NCBI RefSeq assembly: GCF_028066395.1
Contig: NZ_JALCBM010000003.1
Coordinates: forward strand, 73,703 to 119,232
DNA from: Ruegeria sp.
GTDB lineage: Bacteria; Pseudomonadota; Alphaproteobacteria; Rhodobacterales; Rhodobacteraceae
Length of the DNA: 45,530 nt
Direction of reading: 5' to 3'
Shown here: positions 16,473 to 24,948 of the stretch, piece by piece
Numbering within the stretch: the first letter of the stretch is position 1
Layout of the letters: every line of letters begins with the position of its first letter
The notes under the pieces: generated by a model
Seen by the model: only the letters and a program-made list of their open reading frames with translations
What the model was told of the DNA's origin: nothing
The model's database searches: none
Translations under genes and position numbers: made by a program

Positions 16473-17411
16473 ATGACACGTGCGTTCGTTTTTCCCGGGC
16501 AGGGCGCCCAGACCATCGGAATGGGCAAGGCGCTGGCCGAGGCATATCCTGCCGCCCAGGCCATCTATGATGAGGTGGACGAGGCCCTGGGGGAAAAGCT
16601 GAGCGCGCTGATCTGGGATGGCGACATTGCCGAACTGACCCTGACGCAGAATGCGCAACCGGCGCTGATGGCAACCTCGATGGCGGCGCTGCGCGCGTTG
16701 GAGGCTGAAGGGGTCGCGATCACCGATGCCGCCTTTGTGGCGGGGCATTCGCTGGGTGAATACTCGGCACTGGCGGCTGCCGGGTCCTTCTCGGTGGGCG
16801 ACGCGGCGCGTTTGCTGCGGACACGCGGGCAGGCGATGCAAAGTGCGGTGCCGGTGGGCGTGGGCGCGATGGCCGCCATTCTGGGGCTGGATCTGGACGC
16901 TGTGCGCGCGGTGGCCGAAGAGGCCGCGCAGGGCGAGGTCTGTCAGGCCGCAAATGACAACGATCCGACGCAGGTTGTGGTCTCGGGCGCCAAGGCTGCC
17001 GTGGAACGCGCTGCCGAGATCGCCAAGGAAAAGGGTGCCAAGCGGGCGGTGATGCTGCCGGTGAGTGCTCCGTTCCATTGCGCGCTGATGCAGCCCGCCG
17101 CTGATGTGATGGCCGAGGCGCTGGCAAATGTACAGATCAACGCGCCTGCCGTGCCGCTGGTGGCCAATGTGCGGGCCGAGGCGGTCTCGGACCCTGATCT
17201 GATCCGCAGCCTGCTGATCGAACAGGTAACCGGCGCGGTGCGCTGGCGGGAAAGCGTGCAATACATGGCCGCGCAAGGTGTCACCGAGACATGGGAAATC
17301 GGCGCTGGCAAGGCGCTGTCGGGCATGGTGCGCAAGATCGACCGGGCCATTGCCGGAAAGGCAGTGGGTACGCCCGAGGATGTGCAAAAGGCCGTTCAGG
17401 TCGAAGATTAA
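16473..17411 (+). CDS. fabD: Malonyl-CoA:ACP transacylase
   Basis: 312 residues from ATG 16473, with AGAGG upstream; the open upstream extension lacks family similarity. Key residues: GQGAQ at 9-13, catalytic S93 in GHSLGEY, R118 and catalytic H202 in APFHCAL. It loads malonyl groups from CoA on to acyl carrier protein for fatty-acid elongation in the cytoplasm. First gene of a run fabD-fabG-acpP on the plus strand. Confidence 0.98.
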   Translation: MTRAFVFPGQGAQTIGMGKALAEAYPAAQAIYDEVDEALGEKLSALIWDGDIAELTLTQNAQPALMATSMAALRALEAEGVAITDAAFVAGHSLGEYSALAAAGSFSVGDAARLLRTRGQAMQSAVPVGVGAMAAILGLDLDAVRAVAEEAAQGEVCQAANDNDPTQVVVSGAKAAVERAAEIAKEKGAKRAVMLPVSAPFHCALMQPAADVMAEALANVQINAPAVPLVANVRAEAVSDPDLIRSLLIEQVTGAVRWRESVQYMAAQGVTETWEIGAGKALSGMVRKIDRAIAGKAVGTPEDVQKAVQVED

Positions 17412-17454
17412 TCGAGGCATACGTCAGAAAACGACGAGACAAGAGGGAAACCGA

Positions 17455-18192
17455 ATGTTTGATTTGACAGGTAAGAACGCGCTGATCACCGGCGCTTCGG
17501 GTGGTATCGGGGGCGATATTGCGCGCGCCCTGCATGGCGCGGGCGCAACAGTAGGTCTGTCCGGCACACGGGTCGAGCCGCTGCAGGCGCTGGCGGATGA
17601 GCTGGGCGAGCGCGCCCATGTCCTGCCCTGCAACCTGAGCGACCCCGAGGCTGTTGCCGCCCTGCCGAAACAAGCGGCGGAGGCGATGGGATCGGTCGAT
17701 ATTCTGGTCAACAATGCGGGTATCACGCGGGACAACCTGTTCATGCGCATGTCGGATGACGAATGGCAGAGCGTTCTGGACGTGAACCTGACCTCGACCA
17801 TGAAACTGTGCAAAGGTGTCATTCGCGGCATGATGAAGGCGCGTTGGGGCCGGATCGTGAATATCTCGTCCGTTGTGGGATCGATCGGCAACCCCGGTCA
17901 GGCGAACTATGCGGCGTCCAAGGCCGGTATGGTCGGCTTCTCGAAGGCGCTGGCGCATGAGGTCGCAACCCGCGGGATCACCGTGAATGCGGTGGCGCCC
18001 GGTTTTATCACCACGGCGATGACCGAGAAACTGACGGACGACCAGAAAGCCGGTCTGCTGCAGCAGGTTCCCGCCGGACGCATGGGCGAGCCGGGCGAGA
18101 TCGCGGCTGCCGTTTTGTATCTGGCCAGCCCCGAAGCGGGATATGTTACGGGAAGCACCTTGCATGTGAATGGCGGTATGGCCATGTTGTAG
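17455..18192 (+). CDS. fabG: 3-oxoacyl-[acyl-carrier-protein] reductase
   Basis: 245 residues from ATG 17455, preceded by AGAGGG. Short-chain dehydrogenase fold with the NADPH motif TGASGGIG (12-19), NNAG (86-89) and catalytic S139, Y152 and K156 (NISS, YAASK). It reduces the beta-keto group in each elongation round. It lies 43 bp after fabD and 180 bp before acpP. Confidence 0.98.
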   Translation: MFDLTGKNALITGASGGIGGDIARALHGAGATVGLSGTRVEPLQALADELGERAHVLPCNLSDPEAVAALPKQAAEAMGSVDILVNNAGITRDNLFMRMSDDEWQSVLDVNLTSTMKLCKGVIRGMMKARWGRIVNISSVVGSIGNPGQANYAASKAGMVGFSKALAHEVATRGITVNAVAPGFITTAMTEKLTDDQKAGLLQQVPAGRMGEPGEIAAAVLYLASPEAGYVTGSTLHVNGGMAML

Positions 18193-18220
18193 TCGCAACC
18201 TGAGGCAGGCGCGAAAGCGT

Positions 18221-18247
18221 TTGCCTTATGCGTTGTCTGTGTTATAG
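18221..18247 (+). promoter_or_regulatory. Candidate promoter for acpP
   Basis: TTGCCT (18221-18226) and TTATAG (18242-18247) with 15-bp spacing lie at the start of the fabG-acpP gap; the spacing is short, so confidence is low. Transcription would start near 18254 and give a structured leader of about 120 nt. Confidence 0.3.
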
Positions 18248-18250
18248 GCG

Positions 18251-18343
18251 GCGCACATGCGCAGGGGCCGGTCGAAAAGGCCGGTTCTCTGATTTCCCGG
18301 TCAGCCGGGACCCAAACCGCCCGGCAAGGGCAGAACCGGGCGG
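18251..18343 (+). other. Leader of acpP with several consecutive hairpins
   Basis: Within about 93 bases I see GCGCA/TGCGC (18251-18262), CCCGG/CCGGG (18296-18309) and CCGCCCGG/CCGGGCGG (18317-18324 with 18336-18343). AGGGC (18327-18331) can instead pair with GCCCT (18347-18351), which would disrupt the last stem. No T-run follows, so these are not terminators. Confidence 0.45.
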
Positions 18344-18372
18344 ACCGCCCTGAAAAGGAATGAGGAATAGAC

Positions 18373-18606
18373 ATGAGCGACGTCGCAGATCGCGTTAAAA
18401 AGATCGTTGTTGAGCATCTGGGTGTGGAAGAGGACAAGGTTGCCGAAAACGCGTCCTTCATCGACGATCTGGGTGCGGACAGCCTGGACACCGTTGAGCT
18501 GGTTATGGCCTTCGAAGAAGAGTTCGGCATCGAAATCCCCGATGACGCAGCCGAGACCATCCAGACCTTCGGCGACGCGGTCAAGTTCATCAGCGAAGCG
18601 TCCTAA
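18373..18606 (+). CDS. acpP: Acyl carrier protein
   Basis: 77 residues, the normal length. The phosphopantetheine attachment site is S37 in [19 protein letters not shown], and the strongly acidic composition is typical. It carries growing acyl chains and also supplies acyl donors to LuxI-type enzymes. AAGGAA lies upstream of the start. A strong terminator follows. Confidence 0.98.
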   Translation: MSDVADRVKKIVVEHLGVEEDKVAENASFIDDLGADSLDTVELVMAFEEEFGIEIPDDAAETIQTFGDAVKFISEAS

Positions 18607-18627
18607 GCGCATCGCCTGAGATAAAAG

Positions 18628-18661
18628 CGGCGCTTCCGGGCAACGGAGGCGCCGTTTTTTT
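18628..18661 (+). terminator. Rho-independent terminator of acpP
   Basis: CGGCGC (18628-18633) pairs with GCGCCG (18649-18654), with an inner CCG/CGG, followed by seven Ts. Confidence 0.9.
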
Positions 18662-18744
18662 ATGCCGTGCAGGAATTTACCCTTGCGCGGTGCCCGGCCC
18701 GCTCGCAATCTGCCCGGTGAGGCATAATTCAGGCGGGCAAGGGC

Positions 18745-19284
18745 ATGATAAGATCCACCCCGATGATCAACACGGCACGGCTGACGCTGTGCGCGATGCG
18801 ACCCGAGGATTTCGGGCGGTTCGCAGAGATTTGGCGCGACCCGGATGTGGTGCGCCATGTGTGTGGCACTCCGAAAACGCGGGGCGAGGCGTGGGAGTCC
18901 TTTCTGCGCAACGCAGGCCATTGGCAGATGACCGGGTTTGGCCAATGGGGCGTGGTGCTGCAATCGAATCGCACGCTGATCGGGCAGGCCGGGTTTTTCT
19001 ACGGCAACCGCTGTCTGGGCGCGGATTTTGACGACTTCCCCGAGGCTGGCTGGGTTTTGGCGCCCGAAGGGCAAGGGCAGGGCTATGGGTATGAGGCCGC
19101 CAAGGCCGCCCATGACTGGTTCGACCGGGTGATCCCCGGCCCGCTGGTCGCGCTGGTCGATGCCGACAATGCGCCGTCGCGTAATCTAGCGATCAAGCTG
19201 GGATACGACCTGCTGCGCGAAGCGGAATATCGCGACACGCCGGTGCATCTGTATCGCAGAAACGGGCCACCAGCCCGGGCGTGA
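18745..19284 (+). CDS. GNAT-family N-acetyltransferase (RimJ/RimL-like)
   Basis: 179 residues. The GNAT fold is seen as RLTLCAMRPEDFGRFAEIW at the start, the acetyl-CoA loop PEGQGQGYGYEA (about 110-121) and VDADNAPSRNLAIKLGYD near the end. This matches the RimJ/RimL type that acetylates N-terminal amino groups or small amines; the substrate is unknown. ATG 18745 is used; ATG 18763 (MINTARL) is an equally plausible start because neither has a strong Shine-Dalgarno site. It lies after the acpP terminator, so it is transcribed separately from the fab genes. Confidence 0.88.
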   Translation: MIRSTPMINTARLTLCAMRPEDFGRFAEIWRDPDVVRHVCGTPKTRGEAWESFLRNAGHWQMTGFGQWGVVLQSNRTLIGQAGFFYGNRCLGADFDDFPEAGWVLAPEGQGQGYGYEAAKAAHDWFDRVIPGPLVALVDADNAPSRNLAIKLGYDLLREAEYRDTPVHLYRRNGPPARA

Positions 19285-19407
19285 AACACGTCAGGTCTCA
19301 TTTTGCCGCAAAATGAATCTGCTGTGCCGATCTCAAGAGATTTGAGACCGCGCGCCGCCCATATGCTATCGTGGAAGTCCCGGATGATTCAGCGGAGGAT
19401 ATGGGTC

Positions 19408-20151
19408 ATGATGATTTTCCCCACGATGGAGTTGCAGAACGGCAAGTGTGTGACACTTGAAAAAGGCCGTCTGGATGAAGCGATGATCTGGCATGTCGAT
19501 CCGATCGAAACTGCGCGCGGCTGGTCTGCGGCAGGGGCCGAGTGGATGCAGCTGACCGATTTCGATGCGATCGAAGGGCGTGACACCAATGTCGCGCTGG
19601 TTGAAGAAATCATTCGCTCGGCCGAGATGCCGGTTCAACTGGCCGGCGGCATGCGAACCCGTGAAAGGATCGAACATTGGATCGACAAGGGGGCAGGGCG
19701 TGTTGTGGTCGGGACTCTGGCGGCCCGCGATCCGCATCTGGTCAAGGAATTGGCCAAGTTTTACCCCGACCAAATCGTCCTGGCGGTGGATGTATGGCAG
19801 GGTTATGTGATGACCGAAGGCTGGCGCAGCCAGAGTGCCTTTACCGCTGAGGCGTTTCTGGAGGCTTTTGCCGATGCACCCTTTGCCGCCATCGTGGTCA
19901 CCGATATCGACAGCGACATGGAGGATGTCGAAGCGCAGCTGGGGCTGATCTCGGGGTTGGCCAAGCAATCCCGCACGCCGGTTATTGCCAGCGGTGTGGT
20001 GCGGACGACGGATGACATCTCTCGCCTGGCCTATATTCAGAACATCGCGGGGGCCATTGTTGGACGTGCCCTGTTCCGCAAGACGCTGAGCTTGGATGCG
20101 GCGCTGGACGTTGCAAAAACCTCTCACGAACCGGTGGCGCAGTTTCAGTAA
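19408..20151 (+). CDS. HisA/HisF-like TIM-barrel protein with a substituted catalytic residue
   Basis: 247 residues from ATG 19408, with GGAGG nine bases upstream. The protein has the HisA half-barrel pattern: IFPTMELQNGKCVTLEKG, LTDFDAIEG, VQLAGGMRTRERIEHWIDKGAGRVVVGT, IVLAVDVW and VIASGVV. HisA isomerises ProFAR in histidine synthesis using two aspartates. Here the first position (D8 in HisA) is E8 in MEL, while the second is kept (D128 in AVDVW); the usual TDI-x-x-DGT motif is TDIDSDMED. It stands outside any his operon, so it is probably a paralogue with another or modified role. A terminator-like hairpin follows. Confidence 0.85.
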   Translation: MMIFPTMELQNGKCVTLEKGRLDEAMIWHVDPIETARGWSAAGAEWMQLTDFDAIEGRDTNVALVEEIIRSAEMPVQLAGGMRTRERIEHWIDKGAGRVVVGTLAARDPHLVKELAKFYPDQIVLAVDVWQGYVMTEGWRSQSAFTAEAFLEAFADAPFAAIVVTDIDSDMEDVEAQLGLISGLAKQSRTPVIASGVVRTTDDISRLAYIQNIAGAIVGRALFRKTLSLDAALDVAKTSHEPVAQFQ

Positions 20152-20171
20152 TCCGCCGGTTGGAAGATGTG

Positions 20172-20212
20172 CCCGCCTTTCGTCCCATATTGAGGCGAGG
20201 CGGGTTGTTTTT
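20172..20212 (+). terminator. Probable terminator after the HisA-like gene
   Basis: CCCGCCT (20172-20178) pairs with AGGCGGG (20198-20204), then TTGTTTTT. The loop is long (19 nt). Confidence 0.6.
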
Positions 20213-20345
20213 GGCAAGATCGACCCGAGGCAAGCGGTGTTGTCGGCGTGATGGCGCAAGGGATTGCGCAGTGGCTCTTGCCCCCGGACCCCGGGCCGGG
20301 GTATGAGCGGTTCTCATAAACAGCAAGCAGGCAAGAGGCATTTTC

Positions 20346-21611
20346 ATGCGCAGAGTCGTCGTAACCGGTCTGGGATTGGTCACTCCTTTGGCCAGCGGGG
20401 TCGAGGAAACGTGGTCGCGGCTGCTGGACGGTCAGTCCGGTGCGGGCCCGATCACTCAGTTCGATGCTGAGGCAAGCGGGGTCGCTACCACCTATGCCTG
20501 CGAAGTTCCGCGCGGGGATGGCAGCGATGGCACGTTCAACCCAGATGACTGGATGCCGCCGAAAGAGCAGCGCAAGATCGAGGACTTTATCCTCTATTCC
20601 ATCGCAGCGGCCGAGATGGCCTGCAAGGACGCGAACTGGCTGCCCGAGGACGAAGAAGATCGCCTGCGCACGGGCGTTCTGATCGGGTCAGGGATCGGTG
20701 GGCTTGGATCCATCGCCAACACCGCCAATCTGATCCGTGACAAAGGCCCGCGTCGGGTGTCGCCGTTCTTTATCCCCGGCGCGCTGATCAATCTGGCCTC
20801 GGGTCAGGTGTCGATCCGTCACGGGTTCAAGGGACCGAACCATTCGGTCGTGACCGCGTGTTCGACCGGTGCCCACGCCATTGGCGATGCCAGCCGCATC
20901 ATCCGCGCAGGCGACGCGGATGTGATGGTCGCAGGCGGCGGCGAAGGCTGCATCTGCGAGATTGGCATTGCCGGGTTCAACGCCTGCAAAGCGTTGTCGA
21001 CCAAATATGCGGACGATCCGAAGAAGGCGAGCCGCCCCTATGATGTCGACCGCGACGGGTTCGTCATGGGCGAAGGGTCAGGCATTGTCGTTCTGGAAGA
21101 TTACGAACATGCCAAGGCGCGCGGTGCCAAGATTTACGCTGAGGTACTGGGCTATGGCATGTCGGGAGACGCCTATCACATCACTGCGCCGTCCGAGGAT
21201 GGTGATGGTGCGGAACGGTCGATGAAGGCCGCCCTGCGCAGCGCCGGGCTGGAGCCGAAGGATCTGGATTACATCAACGCCCATGGCACCTCGACCATGG
21301 CCGACACGATTGAACTGGGCGCGGTGGAACGGCTGCTGGGCGATCATGCGGGCAACGCGACCATGTCCTCGACCAAATCCGCCACCGGGCACCTGTTGGG
21401 GGCTGCGGGCGCGATTGAGGCGATCTTCTCGATCCTCGCGATCCGCGATCAGGTTGCGCCGCCGACGATCAATCTGGACAACCCTGCGGTGGAAACGCCG
21501 ATTGACCTGGCCCCGAACGCAAAGCGTGAGCGTGAGATCAACGTGGCCCTGTCGAACTCGTTCGGGTTCGGCGGCACCAATGCAAGTGTGATCTTCGGAA
21601 AGGTCAGCTAA
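20346..21611 (+). CDS. fabF: 3-oxoacyl-[acyl-carrier-protein] synthase II
   Basis: 421 residues. The thiolase-fold condensing enzyme shows the Cys-His-His triad C172 (TACSTG), H313 (NAHGTST) and H349 (ATGHLLGAAGA), and ends with LSNSFGFGGTNAS. It condenses malonyl-ACP with acyl-ACP in elongation. In many alphaproteobacteria fabF follows acpP directly; here two unrelated genes lie between them. Its TAA is followed without a gap by the mltG ATG. Confidence 0.98.
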   Translation: MRRVVVTGLGLVTPLASGVEETWSRLLDGQSGAGPITQFDAEASGVATTYACEVPRGDGSDGTFNPDDWMPPKEQRKIEDFILYSIAAAEMACKDANWLPEDEEDRLRTGVLIGSGIGGLGSIANTANLIRDKGPRRVSPFFIPGALINLASGQVSIRHGFKGPNHSVVTACSTGAHAIGDASRIIRAGDADVMVAGGGEGCICEIGIAGFNACKALSTKYADDPKKASRPYDVDRDGFVMGEGSGIVVLEDYEHAKARGAKIYAEVLGYGMSGDAYHITAPSEDGDGAERSMKAALRSAGLEPKDLDYINAHGTSTMADTIELGAVERLLGDHAGNATMSSTKSATGHLLGAAGAIEAIFSILAIRDQVAPPTINLDNPAVETPIDLAPNAKREREINVALSNSFGFGGTNASVIFGKVS

Positions 21612-22769
21612 ATGTGGCGGGCATTGGCATCGAACGCGCTGACCATGCTGGTGGTTGGCTTGTTCCTGATGGGCGGTCTGATCCTGTGGGGTCAGTCGCA
21701 ATACAAGGCCGAGGGCCCGCTGCAGACCGCCATTTGCCTGCAGGTCAAAAGCGGTTCGAACATGACCAAAGTCAGCCGCAACCTTGAGGATCAGGGCGCG
21801 ATCCACAGCGCCACGCTGTTCCGCATGGCGGCTGATTACACCGACAAGTCGCAGCAGCTGAAGGCGGGCAGCTTTCTGGTGCATGAAGGTGCCTCGATGC
21901 AGCAGATCATCGATGAGATCACCAGCAGCGGCGCCAGCACCTGCGGGTCCGAGATCGAATACCGCATCGGCGTGACCCGCGCCCAGACCCGTGTACGCGA
22001 GTTGAACCCGGCAACGCTGGAGTTTGTCGAGGTCGCCGCGTTCGACAACACTGGCAACGAAGTCCCTGCGGCCTATACGGACAAGCGGCAGGATGCGGAT
22101 ACGCGATATCGCGTGTCTCTGGCCGAAGGCGTGACCTCGTGGCAGGTGGTTGAGGCGCTGAAAGCGTTTGATGCGCTGACCGGTGAGGTGACTGAGGTTC
22201 CGGCCGAGGGCATGCTGGCCCCCGACAGCTATGACATTGCACCGGGGCAGGATCGCAACGCGGTGCTGCAGGCAATGCAGGACAAGCAGAAATTGCGGAT
22301 CGATGCGGTTTGGGAAGGGCGGCAAGACGGGCTGCCGCTGGCCAATGCCGAAGAGATGTTGATCCTTGCGTCGATCATCGAAAAGGAAACCGCTGTCCCG
22401 GATGAGCGGGGGCAGGTGGCCAGCGTCTTCGTCAACCGCTTGAATCAGGGTATGCGCCTGCAAACGGACCCGACGGTGATTTACGGCGTGACCAAGGGCC
22501 AAGGCGTGCTGGGTCGTGGTCTGCGTCGCAGTGAACTGAACCGGCCAACGCCTTGGAATACCTATCAGATCGACGGGCTGCCGCCGACACCGATTGCCAA
22601 TCCGGGTTTGGCCAGCCTGCAGGCTGCCGTGGCACCGGATAACACCGATTACGTGTTCTTCGTGGCCGATGGCACCGGCGGGCACGCCTTTGCGGAGACG
22701 CTGCAGGAACATAACCGCAATGTCGCCAAATGGCGTGAGATCGAAGCCGAGCAGAACTCGGGCAACTGA
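21612..22769 (+). CDS. mltG: Endolytic murein transglycosylase MltG
   Basis: 385 residues. One N-terminal transmembrane helix (MLVVGLFLMGGLILW) anchors a periplasmic YceG domain. The catalytic glutamate is E257 in ASIIEKET; LQTDPTVIYGV and PWNTYQ, followed by GLPPTPIANPG, are the family signatures. It cuts nascent glycan strands inside the chain and so sets strand length. The ATG begins at the base after the fabF stop, so the two are translationally coupled. Confidence 0.97.
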   Translation: MWRALASNALTMLVVGLFLMGGLILWGQSQYKAEGPLQTAICLQVKSGSNMTKVSRNLEDQGAIHSATLFRMAADYTDKSQQLKAGSFLVHEGASMQQIIDEITSSGASTCGSEIEYRIGVTRAQTRVRELNPATLEFVEVAAFDNTGNEVPAAYTDKRQDADTRYRVSLAEGVTSWQVVEALKAFDALTGEVTEVPAEGMLAPDSYDIAPGQDRNAVLQAMQDKQKLRIDAVWEGRQDGLPLANAEEMLILASIIEKETAVPDERGQVASVFVNRLNQGMRLQTDPTVIYGVTKGQGVLGRGLRRSELNRPTPWNTYQIDGLPPTPIANPGLASLQAAVAPDNTDYVFFVADGTGGHAFAETLQEHNRNVAKWREIEAEQNSGN

Positions 22770-22794
22770 TCCGGACATTCAGGTTTGAATGCGG

Positions 22795-22829
22795 CCCCTT
22801 CGATGTCCGGCATCGAAGGGGTCTTTTTT
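22795..22829 (+). terminator. Rho-independent terminator of fabF-mltG
   Basis: CCCCTTCGATG (22795-22805) pairs with CATCGAAGGGG (22811-22821), then TC and six Ts. The last bases overlap the stop codon (22828-22830) of the convergent helicase gene. Confidence 0.92.
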
Positions 22830-24093
22830 ATGCGGCAGGCCGACGACGGCGCGGACGGCGGCGTTTTGAAGCGGCGGGCTGTTGCCCGTCTGACAGTGCC
22901 TTGGGCTTGAAACCCCGGCGGCGGTTGCCCTGACGGCGCGCAGGTTTCGGGGCGTCAACCGGTTCGGGCATGGTGCCGCTGGCAACCGGGATTTCGATCT
23001 TCATCAGTTTTTGGATCTGACGCAGCAGATCAACTTCCTCGGCCGAACAGAAAGCAATCGCCTCACCCTCGCGCCCGGCGCGGGCGGTGCGACCGATGCG
23101 GTGGACATAGTTGTCGGGCACCTCGGGCAGGTCGTAGTTGATCACATAGGCCACGCCGGGAATGTCGATGCCACGCGCGGCCACATCGGTGGCGACGAGA
23201 ATATTGATCTCACCCGCGCGGAACGCCTTGATCGCCCGGTCGCGCTGCCCTTGGCTTTTGTTGCCATGGATCGAGGCTGCGTTGTAGCCATCGGCCACCA
23301 GCCCTTTCATCAGCTTTTCGGCCCCGTGCTTGGTGCGGGAAAAAACCAGCGTCAGGGCGTCGAGGTCTTGCGACAGGATCTCACGCAGTTTCGAAGGTTT
23401 CTCGGGTTTGCTGACGAAATGGATCGATTGGGTGATCTTGTCCGCCGCCTTGCCGGGGGGGGAGACCTGTACCCGCTGCGGGTTGGTCAGATAGGCGCGG
23501 CTGAGCTCTTCCATCTGTTTTGGCATGGTGGCCGAGAACAGCATGGTCTGACGCGGGGTGCCCAGTGCGGGCGCGATCTTGCGCAGGGCGTGGATGAAGC
23601 CCAGATCGAGCATCTGGTCGGCTTCGTCCAGCACCAGATGGCGAACCGAGCCGAGGTCGACCGCGCCACGCTCCATCAGGTCGATCAGACGGCCCGGCGT
23701 GGCGACCAGAATGTCGGTGCCGCGGGACAGAAACATGATCTGTTTGTTGATCGACTGGCCGCCAACCACGGTGGCCACACGCAGCTTGGTCTTTTGGGTC
23801 AGAGTGCGCAGGCTGTCGGCGATCTGGTTGACCAGTTCGCGGGTCGGGGCAAGGATCAGTGCCTTGGCGGTCTTGGGATCGGGCTTGCCGGGCTGGGCCA
23901 GCAGGTGGTCGATCAAGGGCAGGCCAAAGGCCAGCGTCTTGCCGGTGCCGGTTTGAGCCAGCCCCAGAATGTCATGCCCGTTCAGCGCCAGCGGAATGGC
24001 CTGGTTCTGAATCGGGGTAGGCTGTGAAAAATTCGCGCGTTTCAGCGCGTCGTTCAGGGCCGGTGCGAGGCCCAGCATGTCGAAGTCGAACAA
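22828..24093 (-). CDS. DEAD-box ATP-dependent RNA helicase, RhlE-like
   Basis: About 421 residues. Motifs in order: Q motif with PTPIQ, Walker A AQTGTGKT, PTRELVNQ, DEADQMLDLGF, SAT, then HRIGRTARAG in the second RecA domain. The C-terminus is a basic Arg/Pro-rich tail (SKRRRPRRRRPAA) that probably binds RNA. RhlE-type helicases remodel ribosomal and messenger RNA. The start is uncertain: TTG 24093 has AAGGA nine bases upstream and gives LFDFDMLGL; ATG 24078 is the next choice, and the frame is open to 24231. The stop sits in the T-run of the mltG terminator. Confidence 0.93.
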   Translation of the reverse strand: MFDFDMLGLAPALNDALKRANFSQPTPIQNQAIPLALNGHDILGLAQTGTGKTLAFGLPLIDHLLAQPGKPDPKTAKALILAPTRELVNQIADSLRTLTQKTKLRVATVVGGQSINKQIMFLSRGTDILVATPGRLIDLMERGAVDLGSVRHLVLDEADQMLDLGFIHALRKIAPALGTPRQTMLFSATMPKQMEELSRAYLTNPQRVQVSPPGKAADKITQSIHFVSKPEKPSKLREILSQDLDALTLVFSRTKHGAEKLMKGLVADGYNAASIHGNKSQGQRDRAIKAFRAGEINILVATDVAARGIDIPGVAYVINYDLPEVPDNYVHRIGRTARAGREGEAIAFCSAEEVDLLRQIQKLMKIEIPVASGTMPEPVDAPKPARRQGNRRRGFKPKALSDGQQPAASKRRRPRRRRPAA

Positions 24094-24371
24094 ATATCTA
24101 TCCTTTACGGCCCGTTGGCTGAATGCCGAACGGACGAGACGTGTCTGGTCACGCGGATGCGCGACCGGCAGGGGTTGTGCGAGACCTCGGGACATACAGG
24201 CGGTTCCTGCACCATCCGGCCATCGCGTCAAGAACCCTGCGTGAAGGGGAACTGGGGGTTAAAAGGGGCGCTATGGGGCAGGATCGGCCTGCCGATGCTC
24301 ACGCGGTAGCGCTGTATTTGGGGGCACATGCGGGTTGTGGGACGGATTGTCAAGCCCGAGGTTGGTTCATT

Positions 24372-24908
24372 CTAAACCGTCAGGCCCACAGCCTGATGGA
24401 TAGTCAGGCCTGTTCGCACCGCCTTGTACGTTGGGAATGGCAGCCGCGCGGTGGTCTCAATGTCGCGCTGAATCCAATCCCGCGATTCCAGTTGCTGCAG
24501 CGAAGACGAAAGAGCCCGATCCGTAATGGGTGCCAGTTCTGATTTGATGGTTGAGAAACGATGGGGTGTGCCGGTCAACGCCAGAATTGGCACTGTCCAG
24601 GTCTTCCGCAGCAATTTGAACGCGTTGTCATCCGGTACTGTGTTGACAATCGCGTTGGCCATTCTGGCGGCCTCGGCCCCTGCGGGGGTGAGCCGGAATT
24701 CCGGGCGCAAAGGGTGTCCGTGGCCCGGGTTTCGTTCCAAGAAGCCAAGCTGGATCAGGTGATCGAGGCTGGCCGCAAAGGCCGTTCTGCTGGCGCTGGT
24801 GGCCGCGAGCAGAGGGGCTTGCCGCCCGGGTGCGCCCGAATGGAGAAGGGCCAGAATGTTCAGCGACCATGCACGGGACGTCAGCTTGACAAGGATACTA
24901 ATGTCCAT
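24372..24908 (-). CDS. Winged-helix transcriptional regulator with two HxlR-like halves
   Basis: 178 residues. The C-terminal half (about 95-170) looks like a HxlR/MarR-type winged helix: KLLRKTWTVPILALTGTPHRF, SELAPITDRALSSSLQQLESRDWIQRD. The N-terminal half (about 3-85) has a similar layout (LVKLTSRAWSLNILALLHSG, TAFAASLDHLIQLGFLERN), so the protein may be a tandem duplication that acts as a pseudo-dimer. It is divergent from a VOC protein gene 40 bp away; the inverted repeat at 24907-24926 overlaps its start codon. No Shine-Dalgarno is seen before ATG 24908, so it may be leaderless or weakly translated. The usual sensing cysteine of HxlR proteins is not found. Confidence 0.8.
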   Translation of the reverse strand: MDISILVKLTSRAWSLNILALLHSGAPGRQAPLLAATSASRTAFAASLDHLIQLGFLERNPGHGHPLRPEFRLTPAGAEAARMANAIVNTVPDDNAFKLLRKTWTVPILALTGTPHRFSTIKSELAPITDRALSSSLQQLESRDWIQRDIETTARLPFPTYKAVRTGLTIHQAVGLTV

Positions 24909-24926
24909 AAAGTATAGCTACTTTAT
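24907..24926. promoter_or_regulatory. Candidate operator shared by the HxlR-like regulator and the VOC gene
   Basis: ATAAAGTA and TACTTTAT are perfect inverted repeats around TAGC, 20 bp in all. The core AGTA-TAGC-TACT resembles operators of HxlR-family repressors. It overlaps the regulator start codon and lies 23 bp before the VOC ATG. Confidence 0.65.
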
Positions 24927-24948
24927 TTTTAGTTTAAAGGAAAGCCGG

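Noticed and set aside
21078..22778. Minus-strand open frame of 566 codons opposite fabF and mltG
   Set aside because: Antisense to two certain genes; runs across both, which a real gene would not do.
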